In this document: positions 8,441 to 14,187 of the stretch, one piece after another
Numbering within the stretch: the first letter of the stretch is position 1
Layout of the letters: every line of letters begins with the position of its first letter
Assembly: GCA_040905305.1 (NCBI GenBank)
Contig: JBBDRU010000343.1
Span: forward strand, 1-14,187
Length of the DNA stretch: 14,187 nt
Reading direction: 5' to 3'
Origin: SHAN690 sp040905305
Lineage (GTDB): Bacteria; Bacteroidota; Bacteroidia; Flavobacteriales_G; Salibacteraceae
Made by a program: the position numbers and the translations under genes
Notes under the pieces: model-generated
The model's input: only the letters and a program-made list of their open reading frames with translations
Told to the model about the DNA's origin: nothing
The model's database searches: none

Positions 8441-9487
8441 TTATTGCTCTTCTTCATAAAACACCTTGTAGAATTTCATTCCGCGTTCCTGATCAAACCC
8501 TTGTTCAATATTATTCGGATTTCCGTGCACATAAATGTGGAAGTTTTTGTCCAGCTTTAAAACGCTTTTAAAAAACTTCTTACCTGACTTCACGGCTTGC
8601 TTTGACCGATCAAAGTGATCTTCAATTTCAACGTTGTTTTCGCTGGCATAGCGTTCTTTATAAGTGCTGAACGTATCGATCACCTCCGGGTTTTCAAGGA
8701 CGGTTTCCGAAAACTCTTTCGTATCTATTTCATCGCTATCGGTAAAGTACCCCGAGGATCGATTCATCATTTGTATCTGCATTGTTCGGTCAACCTCAAA
8801 GTTTTGGGGCAGTTCTTCCATTACAAAAGATCGGCACATATTCATGTAATTCTTGGTCATAGCGTATTCCGATTTTATCGGTTCTGCTCCCAGGAATTCG
8901 TCTTTCCAATAGTGTGCCTCATCTCCTTTGCTCAGTGCATCATGCACCAATATTCGGTAACCCTCTTCTTGAAGGGTATTAAAAATGATACAGCCCTTAT
9001 CGAGTTTCTTAATATCAATTCCTTTATCAAAGGTCAGGTTGAAGTTTTCATCACCGGGATGCACATTCATAAATGTGCTTTTCTTTTCACTTTTAAACAA
9101 ACCAACAGCCTCAACAACTTCCCCTTCAAAAACCAGCTCACCGAAATGAACCACATAGAATTCACCGCCTTTGATGCGCGGATGATTGCTGTTTGCATAA
9201 AGATGCCGTGCCAGTTTTTGGGAGGCTTCTACGAAATTTACAGAAGTAAGAAAGAGTTCATTGATGTAATTGTAGGTTTCATTCAACTCGAGGCTGGAGT
9301 GGTGTGTGAAAGCATGGTATTCCTCTTCCTGAAAGGCCTTTAGAAAATACTTTAGCAGCAGGTCTTCCTCTTCAACACTCAACGATCTGACGTGTTTTTC
9401 ACTGATTGATACTCGTTCTTCATTCGCTTTGTTGCCAACATAATGAATGATCAATTTCTTGATGTGTGCTGCTGTAAAATCATGCAT
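8441..9487 (-). CDS. Nucleoid-associated protein, NdpA/YejK (37-kDa, NA37) family
   Basis: The 348-residue product matches the nucleoid-associated NA37/YejK family in length and layout: a start of the form HDFTAAHIKKLIIHYVGN, a central block with YVVHFGELVFEGEVVEAVG, and the following FKSEKKSTFM segment. The E. coli relative YejK is an abundant nucleoid protein; its precise role is poorly defined, so a DNA- or nucleoid-associated role is all that can be inferred. No signal peptide or membrane helix is visible. The C-terminal third has many charged residues and ends in EEEQ. The ATG at 9487 is chosen; a second ATG at 9483 is in another frame. No Shine-Dalgarno is present. The gene lies 58 bases after the VIT transporter stop, and a TAGTTTCG sequence in that gap resembles TAnnTTTG with one mismatch, so it might have its own promoter. 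Confidence 0.8.
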   Translation of the reverse strand: MHDFTAAHIKKLIIHYVGNKANEERVSISEKHVRSLSVEEEDLLLKYFLKAFQEEEYHAFTHHSSLELNETYNYINELFLTSVNFVEASQKLARHLYANSNHPRIKGGEFYVVHFGELVFEGEVVEAVGLFKSEKKSTFMNVHPGDENFNLTFDKGIDIKKLDKGCIIFNTLQEEGYRILVHDALSKGDEAHYWKDEFLGAEPIKSEYAMTKNYMNMCRSFVMEELPQNFEVDRTMQIQMMNRSSGYFTDSDEIDTKEFSETVLENPEVIDTFSTYKERYASENNVEIEDHFDRSKQAVKSGKKFFKSVLKLDKNFHIYVHGNPNNIEQGFDQERGMKFYKVFYEEEQ

Positions 9488-9545
9488 AAAAATAAATTTT
9501 TGAAGGGTGCGAAACTAATCAATCAAGGAAGCCTTGGTGTGCCAT

Positions 9546-10244
9546 CTACATCAAAATTGATTCAAGCACATCCCCGGCAAAATAGGCCAAAATTGCAGCT
9601 AAAGCACCTAAAGCCAGTGTTTCTAAAATGCCTTTTAAATGGCCCGATTGTGTAACGAAGCTTTTTAACCAACCGATGTATGCAAATGCCACGGCAGTTA
9701 AACCCGATGCGATTATGAACTTGTTTTCTAACGGATAACTCAGATCTATGAGGTAAACAGTGAGTGGTATCAAGCCGAAAGCAATGAAACTGATAAACGT
9801 ACTCAACCCGATCATGGAGGAAGTTTTTTTCTCTTCGATCATTTCCAGTTCATGCTTCATCATTACATCTACCCAACGATCTTCATTCTCTATGATCTTC
9901 GTCACCACATCTTCCAGCAATTGACCTTCAAAACCAAGTTCCGTAAATATCTCACGAACTTCCTCGATTTCATCTTCTGGAACTTCCTCAATCTCTTTGT
10001 ATTCATTTCTCTTTTCTCGATGATAGCGGAGCTTTTCAGATTGACTGCTCAAATAAGCACCAACCGACATCGAAAAACCATCTGCCACGAGGTTGGCAAA
10101 ACCAAGTATAATTACGATAGAATTAGAAAGACCCGCACCTTCAGCTCCCGCAACCACCGCAAAAGTGGTCACACTTCCATCAATTCCGCCATAGACTATT
10201 TCGCCTAAATGCTCATTAATCCACTTTTTGATGCGGTGCTTCAC
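9546..10244 (-). CDS. VIT1/CCC1-family iron/manganese transporter
   Basis: The 232-residue protein has the VIT family layout. TM1 carries GGIDGSVTTFAVVAG (about 19-33) with Asp 22, and TM2 carries ANLVADGFSMSVGAYLS (50-66) with Asp 55 and Met 58, the kind of residues used for metal in VIT transporters. Then comes a soluble Glu-rich helical segment (67-140, including EIEEVPEDEIEE and HELEMIEEKK), the cytoplasmic metal-binding domain, followed by three membrane helices (about 143-168, 175-192, 205-227). The family exports Fe(II) or Mn(II) from the cytoplasm; which metal applies here cannot be read from the sequence. The start is GTG at 10244, whose GTGA overlaps the TGA of the upstream lipoprotein gene by 4 bases, a strong sign of translational coupling. 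NdpA-like and beta-barrel genes follow. Confidence 0.9.
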   Translation of the reverse strand: MKHRIKKWINEHLGEIVYGGIDGSVTTFAVVAGAEGAGLSNSIVIILGFANLVADGFSMSVGAYLSSQSEKLRYHREKRNEYKEIEEVPEDEIEEVREIFTELGFEGQLLEDVVTKIIENEDRWVDVMMKHELEMIEEKKTSSMIGLSTFISFIAFGLIPLTVYLIDLSYPLENKFIIASGLTAVAFAYIGWLKSFVTQSGHLKGILETLALGALAAILAYFAGDVLESILM

Positions 10245-10708
10245 CTTTGTCGTCTAAGAGTATAAGAAATAGGTTTAGAGACAGTTGAGTCCTTTCCAGT
10301 TAACTTTATGGCAATGGTGCTATCGCTTAAGGCGGTGTAGGAAATGGTTGTAGGGAAATCATGCTCATCGTTTTGAAAAACGCATTTCCGTTTCTCAATT
10401 TTCACCGCAGCAAACGAAATAGGCATCCCATTGTTGATGCGAACCGTGTAAACAGGGGCTTTATTATAGTCAGATAGGAAAAGCTGTTCTTTAAAGAGGG
10501 TGTCTGACTTCAAAATAGAATACGCGTTTCCTTCAAATCGGTGTTTACTCCAATGCCAATTTTCTATCCTCGTAGTTTCACCATCTTTGCCTTTCCATTT
10601 GCCGCCCAGCCAGCGCAACTGGTCTCTAAATTGATTACTGCTTGATTGACAACTGATCAAGAGTATTGTAAACCCGAGAAGATAAAACTTGCTTAAAAGT
10701 TGATTCAT
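10241..10708 (-). CDS. Secreted lipoprotein, DUF6265-like
   Basis: The 155-residue product has a short signal sequence with a lipobox LLISC, Cys 20 being the lipid-bearing residue, so it should be anchored in the periplasm or outer membrane. After a Ser-rich linker, the mature domain contains WLGGKWKG (about 33-40), an ENW segment, and NDEHDFP (about 113-119). This pattern recalls DUF6265 and related small beta-sheet, lipocalin-like domains of unknown function. The ATG at 10708 is the only sensible start, as it gives the signal peptide. The stop codon overlaps the GTG start of the VIT transporter by 4 bases, which suggests a shared role or at least shared expression. It is divergent from fmt across a 65-base spacer. 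No ligand or enzyme activity can be assigned. Confidence 0.75.
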   Translation of the reverse strand: MNQLLSKFYLLGFTILLISCQSSSNQFRDQLRWLGGKWKGKDGETTRIENWHWSKHRFEGNAYSILKSDTLFKEQLFLSDYNKAPVYTVRINNGMPISFAAVKIEKRKCVFQNDEHDFPTTISYTALSDSTIAIKLTGKDSTVSKPISYTLRRQR

Positions 10709-10773
10709 TTGGTGAGCAAAATAGAAAGATTTTTGGCTTTGATAAAAATAATCGTTTAAGAACTTATTTGCCG

Positions 10774-11712
10774 ATGAGAATCGTGTTTTTTGGAACCCCT
10801 GATTTTGCTGTTGCCAGCTTAAAGGCTTTGGTTGAAAATGGTAAAGATATAGTTGCCGTGGTAACCGCGTCTGATAAACCCGCAGGAAGAGGACATAAAG
10901 TTAAATTCCCTCCAGTGAAAGATTTTGCCTTATCGCAAAAAATTGATGTATTGCAACCCGCTAACCTTAAAGATACTGTGTTTATTGAGCGATTACGATC
11001 CTATAAAGCCGACCTTCAAATTGTGGTTGCATTCCGAATGCTCCCTGAAGTGGTGTGGGACATGCCTGTTCTTGGCACCTACAATGTTCACGCATCCCTG
11101 TTGCCGGATTACCGCGGTGCGGCTCCGATTAACTGGGCGATCATCAACGGAGAAGCAGAAACAGGAATTACAACCTTTAAACTGAAACATGAAATAGATA
11201 CAGGAAGTATTTTACTGCAGCAAAGGGTGCGCATTAGCAAGAATGAGACAGCGGGTGAATTATATCAAAGACTGATGAATGTTGGCGCGGAGCTTTTGGT
11301 TAAATCAGTAGAGATGATCGAAAAAGGCTCGATCAGTCTTACCCCACAAAACACGGACGGCAAAGTAAAGCACGCTCCCAAATTATTTAAAGCCGATGGA
11401 AAGATAAATTCAGCTATACCTGCAAAAGAACTGCATGACTTTGTGAGAGGAATGTCGCCCTTTCCGGGTGCGTATCTTAAGGTTCGCTGCAACGATCGAG
11501 AGGAGGTTTGGAAAATCCATAAAACAAAATTGACCGATGCACAAGCACTCAACCAAACGGGGTTTAAACATGAAAACGGATGTCTGTTGTTAGCCGCAAG
11601 TGATTTTTGGATTGAAATCACAGAAATTCAGGCAGAGGGAAAACGAAAAATGAATGCCGTTGACTTTATCAATGGCCTGCGCTGCGATCTGCAGGCTGTT
11701 GAAGTGTTATAA
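10774..11712 (+). CDS. fmt: Methionyl-tRNA formyltransferase
   Basis: This enzyme transfers a formyl group from 10-formyl-tetrahydrofolate to Met-tRNA(fMet) to make initiator tRNA. The 312-residue length is typical. The protein opens with RIVFFGTPDFA, the usual Fmt N-terminus; the frame extends two codons upstream to a TTG, but the ATG at 10774 fits the family better. Asn 104, His 106 (in NVHASLLPDYRGAAP) and Asp 142 (in EIDTGSIL) correspond to the catalytic triad. The C-terminal domain that binds tRNA starts near residue 205 with PFPGAYL at 229-235. No deformylase gene (def) lies beside it, unlike in many bacteria. The gene converges on the helicase gene with 5 bases between stop codons. Nearest upstream promoter hint is GATTTTTG at 10728-10735, one base off TAnnTTTG, without a well-spaced TTG. 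Confidence 0.97.
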   Translation: MRIVFFGTPDFAVASLKALVENGKDIVAVVTASDKPAGRGHKVKFPPVKDFALSQKIDVLQPANLKDTVFIERLRSYKADLQIVVAFRMLPEVVWDMPVLGTYNVHASLLPDYRGAAPINWAIINGEAETGITTFKLKHEIDTGSILLQQRVRISKNETAGELYQRLMNVGAELLVKSVEMIEKGSISLTPQNTDGKVKHAPKLFKADGKINSAIPAKELHDFVRGMSPFPGAYLKVRCNDREEVWKIHKTKLTDAQALNQTGFKHENGCLLLAASDFWIEITEIQAEGKRKMNAVDFINGLRCDLQAVEVL

Positions 11713-11717
11713 ACGGG

Positions 11718-13373
11718 CTACTTCTGCTCTACTTTAAGCGGACGACCTTTAAAACGCAAGCCTTTGAAAGCCTCGGCTAAGCCTTTTGCCTTATCGGATT
11801 CTACATCAAAATAGCTCTCTCCTGAATTCATGTTGATCCTGCCGATGTGCTTACTTCTAACTCCGGAAGTATCGCAAATAATCTTCAGCATATCACCGGT
11901 TCGCAGTTCATCACTTTTACCAAGGTTGATTTTGAACGAGGTCATGCCCTCTTCTTTTCCTTCAGACTTCCTGTCTCCTCTTTTTGATCTATCCGGCTTT
12001 CTTCCCTTATCAGCTCTTCTACCTCGATCGCCAGAGCTCCGGTCACTTCCTGCTGTTGCGTTCAAATCGCCAGAAGTAGATTTGCCGATGACTTTCATGC
12101 TTTGGGTAATTACTTTTGCCAGCAATTCCTCTTTTGACAAAAATTCCAGCTTGTCAGCTATAGCATGCGCCCATTCACGTGAATCATCCGTGGCTTCAAC
12201 GGCTAAAATTTCTTCCATTTTCGCTTCAATAGCCGCTGCTTTAACTTCATCGGCAGAGGGTACCACGTATTTTTTAAATCCGATACCTAATTGTTTCTCC
12301 AGTTGCTTCACCTTGCGCACATCATTTGGAGACATCAACGCAATAGCAATACCCTTGCGACCTGCGCGTCCGGTTCTTCCGCTTCGATGTGTATAAAAAG
12401 CCAAATCATCAGGCATGTCATAATGAATAACATGGGTAAGATTGTCAACATCAATGCCTCTGGCAGCAACATCAGTAGCCACGAGCATTTTTACGCGCTT
12501 TGCTTTAAACTTACGCATCACATTGTCTCGCTGTCCTTGAGACATATCGCCATGAAGGCCATCTATTGGATATCCGGCTTCGGATAAACTCGTGGCCAAA
12601 CGCTGTGTTTCAGCTTTGGTTCGGCAAAAGATCAGTCCATAAAACTCGCCTTCAGAATCAAGCAGTCTTCGCAAAGCCTCTTGTTTATCATGACGCTTTA
12701 CAATGGCATATAAATGCTCAATATCAACATTTACTTTTTGTTCATCCCTCACGCTGACCTCAACAGGGTCTTTCATGTATTTAGCAGAAAGATCTCGTAT
12801 TTCGCGCGGCATGGTAGCTGAAAACAGCCAGGTGTTTTTATCGTGTTGAGTAAAGGAAAGAATGGTATCAATATCTTCCTTAAAACCCATGTTCAGCATT
12901 TCATCTGCTTCATCCAAAACAACAATACATACATTACTTAGGTTCAAAACCTTACGATCTATGAAGTCAATCATTCGTCCAGGTGTTGCAACCACTATTT
13001 GAGGCTTGTTTTTCTTAAGGTCATTGATTTGACTACTAATTGGAGCACCGCCATAAACAGTGCTAACCGAAAGGCCTTTCATGTATTTTGAAAACAGCTT
13101 TAACTGTTCGGCTATTTGCTGAGCAAGTTCGCGTGTTGGAGCCAAGACAATTGCCTGAATGGACTTCAAATCGGTATTGACCGTTTCGAGCAATGGCAAG
13201 CCAAATGCTGCGGTTTTACCCGTGCCGGTCTGAGCAAGCCCAAGCATATCAATTGACCTTTCCAACAAAAGTGGAATGGTTTGCGCCTGAATGGGAGTTG
13301 GTGTTGTAATGGATAAGTCTGTGAGGGCCTTAACTATAGGCTCGCTTAGACCGAGTGATTCAAAGTTCTGCAA
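11718..13373 (-). CDS. DEAD-box RNA helicase with DbpA-type RNA-binding domain
   Basis: The 551-residue protein is an ATP-dependent RNA helicase of the DeaD/CsdA type, likely acting in ribosome assembly, RNA decay or cold adaptation. Motifs visible: Q motif TPTPIQ, motif I AQTGTGKT (47-54), PTRELAQQ, TPGR, motif II DEAD (154-157), SAT (185-187), LIFCRTK, ATDVAARGID, and motif VI HRSGRTGRAG (329-338). After a linker rich in Arg, Lys, Ser and Asp (about 441-475) comes a DbpA-like RNA-binding domain (477-551) that ends GRPLKVEQK. The start is TTG at 13373, because the frame has an upstream TGA stop a few codons earlier and no ATG before residue 43. It gives MQNFESLGLS, the expected family N-terminus. 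A TACCTTTG promoter element lies 20 bases upstream, implying a short leader. Confidence 0.95.
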   Translation of the reverse strand: MQNFESLGLSEPIVKALTDLSITTPTPIQAQTIPLLLERSIDMLGLAQTGTGKTAAFGLPLLETVNTDLKSIQAIVLAPTRELAQQIAEQLKLFSKYMKGLSVSTVYGGAPISSQINDLKKNKPQIVVATPGRMIDFIDRKVLNLSNVCIVVLDEADEMLNMGFKEDIDTILSFTQHDKNTWLFSATMPREIRDLSAKYMKDPVEVSVRDEQKVNVDIEHLYAIVKRHDKQEALRRLLDSEGEFYGLIFCRTKAETQRLATSLSEAGYPIDGLHGDMSQGQRDNVMRKFKAKRVKMLVATDVAARGIDVDNLTHVIHYDMPDDLAFYTHRSGRTGRAGRKGIAIALMSPNDVRKVKQLEKQLGIGFKKYVVPSADEVKAAAIEAKMEEILAVEATDDSREWAHAIADKLEFLSKEELLAKVITQSMKVIGKSTSGDLNATAGSDRSSGDRGRRADKGRKPDRSKRGDRKSEGKEEGMTSFKINLGKSDELRTGDMLKIICDTSGVRSKHIGRINMNSGESYFDVESDKAKGLAEAFKGLRFKGRPLKVEQK

Positions 13374-13392
13374 AGCGTGTGAAATTCAAGTG

Positions 13393-13400
13393 CAAAGGTA
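13393..13400 (-). promoter_or_regulatory. Probable Bacteroidota-type -7 promoter element (TACCTTTG)
   Basis: On the minus strand TACCTTTG matches the TAnnTTTG element of Bacteroidota sigma-ABfr promoters exactly. It lies upstream of the helicase start at 13373, which would put transcription start near 13386 and leave a leader of only about a dozen bases. The nearest candidate -33 TTG (plus-strand CAA at 13427-13429) is 26 bases away, wider than the usual spacing, so the call rests on the -7 match and its position. Confidence 0.4.
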
Positions 13401-13498
13401 GTCTCTTTATGTTTGATCTAACCATGCAACCTTAATAAGTTTGAGTACCCCCATTCCCTGAGCATGAATAGCTTTCGTTTTTTAGCAAAAAACTAGAG

Positions 13499-13987
13499 AT
13501 GTATCAGCATATCATGGACACGCCATTAGGTTGGTTTAGGGCAACAGGTGATGAGGTTGGGATTCAGTCAGCCCATTGGATCAACGAAGAAGATGCCATC
13601 GTAGGCGGCCCGGGCGCAAACATAGCCTGGAAGAGAGAACTCGAAAAACAGGTAAAAGAATACTTTCATTCGCAGCGACAAACGTTTAACCTTCCCCTAA
13701 GTCTTCAGGGTATCGAATCTCATCAATCGGTTTGGTATAGCCTTCAAGATGTCCCGCACGGTAAGTTGCTTGCCTTTAGCGCGGTATTAAAAAAAGATGC
13801 GAAGGCAATGAAAGATCACGAATTGATCGAAGCTATCTCTATCAATCCACTTGCCCTGCTGATTCCTTCCCACCGCATCGTTGACGATCAGAATCAACTT
13901 CTTCCCTTTGCCCATGGAAATGATCGAAGAGATTGGTTGATAAGACACGAAGGAGCTGACCTGCCTGAGCAGCTTAGCCTTTTTTGA
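13499..13987 (+). CDS. Alkylguanine-transferase-like protein (MGMT/Ogt fold) lacking the catalytic Cys
   Basis: The 162-residue protein has the two-part layout of O6-alkylguanine-DNA alkyltransferases: an N-terminal domain starting YQHIMDTPLGWF and a C-terminal helix-turn-helix part with VWYSLQDVPHG, NPLALLIPSHR and a final HEGAD. The usual PCHR active site reads PSHR, with Ser 124 (codon TCC) in place of Cys. Ungapped alignment from the PYG-like motif to NP also puts Phe 93 where human MGMT has Tyr 114 and His 107 where it has the Arg 128 finger, while Asn 116, His 125 and the C-terminal Glu remain. It should not repair by alkyl transfer. Like the known alkyltransferase-like proteins (Trp or Ala at that site) it may bind damaged DNA, but the loss of the Arg finger makes even that uncertain. 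ATG at 13499 with no clear ribosome site. Divergent from the helicase; TAGCTTTC at 13469-13476 is a one-mismatch promoter hint. Confidence 0.85.
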   Translation: MYQHIMDTPLGWFRATGDEVGIQSAHWINEEDAIVGGPGANIAWKRELEKQVKEYFHSQRQTFNLPLSLQGIESHQSVWYSLQDVPHGKLLAFSAVLKKDAKAMKDHELIEAISINPLALLIPSHRIVDDQNQLLPFAHGNDRRDWLIRHEGADLPEQLSLF

Positions 13988-13988
13988 T

Positions 13989-14111
13989 ATGAAAGAATCC
14001 ACAGCATTTGTGATCTTTTGGCTTTTCGCTACGTTGCTGTGGTCACAGAACAACGATGTTCATTTTTTAGCCCTGGGAGATATGTTTATCGCACACACCA
14101 GTCGGCCTTGA
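13989..14111 (+). pseudogene. Short signal-peptide ORF, possibly the broken start of an SGNH hydrolase
   Basis: The ATG at 13989 comes one base after the stop of the alkyltransferase-like gene and opens a 40-codon frame. Residues 1-20 look like a secretion signal (MKES, a hydrophobic core, then a WSQ end). The next residues, NNDVHFLALGD, resemble the first conserved block of SGNH/GDSL hydrolases, normally LALGDSYTIG. Here GD is followed by MFIAHTSRP and a TGA stop, so the catalytic Ser position would be Met and the protein ends at once. The other two frames after the GD also close or fail to resemble the family. It could be a decayed gene, an assembly error near the edge, or a genuine short secreted peptide. 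The last 76 bases (14112-14187) hold no recognisable gene; an ATG at 14167 opens only seven codons before the window ends. Confidence 0.35.
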
Positions 14112-14187
14112 CCTGCGAAACAATCGGGCGAAATGTGCATTGTGCAGTTTCAACATAAAATGATCTATGGAACGTTTCGTTCAATTG

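Noticed and set aside
8615..9343. Plus-strand open frame of 242 codons opposite the NdpA-like gene
   Set aside because: It is a shadow: the minus-strand protein matches a known family along its whole length, and the plus-strand translation has no recognisable domain and an unlikely composition.
9524..9536. CAAGG-AAG-CCTTG inverted repeat between the VIT and NdpA-like genes
   Set aside because: The stem is only five base pairs and no T-run follows on the minus strand, so it does not qualify as a terminator.
10764..10770. TTATTTG next to the fmt start as a -7 promoter element
   Set aside because: Transcription would begin at or after the ATG, and the spacing within TAnnTTTG is wrong.
11830..12396. 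Plus-strand open frame of 188 codons opposite the helicase
   Set aside because: It is antisense to helicase motifs V-VI and the linker; its Ser/Leu/Pro-rich translation is typical of a shadow frame.

Overview
The window looks like chromosomal DNA of a member of the Bacteroidota, probably a marine or environmental Flavobacteriia/Cytophagia-type organism. Supporting signs are histidine kinases with the SHDLQEP H-box common in that phylum, almost no Shine-Dalgarno sequences, one exact TAnnTTTG-type promoter element in front of the helicase gene, a lipoprotein with a plain LISC lipobox, and moderate-to-low GC. I see no mobile element, tRNA, rRNA, CRISPR array or phage gene. Taxonomy is inference; no marker was searched.

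Left half (1-7114, minus strand): two histidine kinases read leftwards with a one-base gap. The upstream one is a giant soluble sensor of 1978 residues with an N-terminal GAF domain, ten PAS-like domains, a second clear GAF domain, a degenerate GAF-like segment and one HisKA/HATPase core. The downstream one is a six-helix membrane kinase cut off by the window edge. Their kinase cores are clearly paralogous. Neither shows a receiver domain, so a response regulator outside the window (perhaps to the left) would be needed.

Middle (7115-10708, mostly minus strand): after a 338-base gap come, in transcription order, a DUF6265-type lipoprotein, a VIT/CCC1-type iron/manganese transporter whose GTG start overlaps the lipoprotein stop by 4 bases, a NdpA/YejK-like nucleoid-associated protein, and a predicted outer-membrane beta-barrel protein. 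The order and tight spacing fit one transcription unit, although only the first pair is truly overlapping.

Right part (10709-14187): methionyl-tRNA formyltransferase (fmt, plus) faces a DEAD-box RNA helicase with a DbpA-type RNA-binding tail (minus); they converge with 5 bases between stops. Divergent from the helicase is a short alkylguanine-transferase-like gene in which the catalytic Cys is Ser and two other active-site residues are also changed. It is followed by a 40-residue signal-peptide ORF that looks like the broken beginning of an SGNH hydrolase.

Most of the window is ordinary housekeeping. The items most worth a second look are the Ser-variant alkyltransferase-like protein, the giant PAS/GAF kinase paired with a membrane paralogue, and the broken ORF at the right edge.
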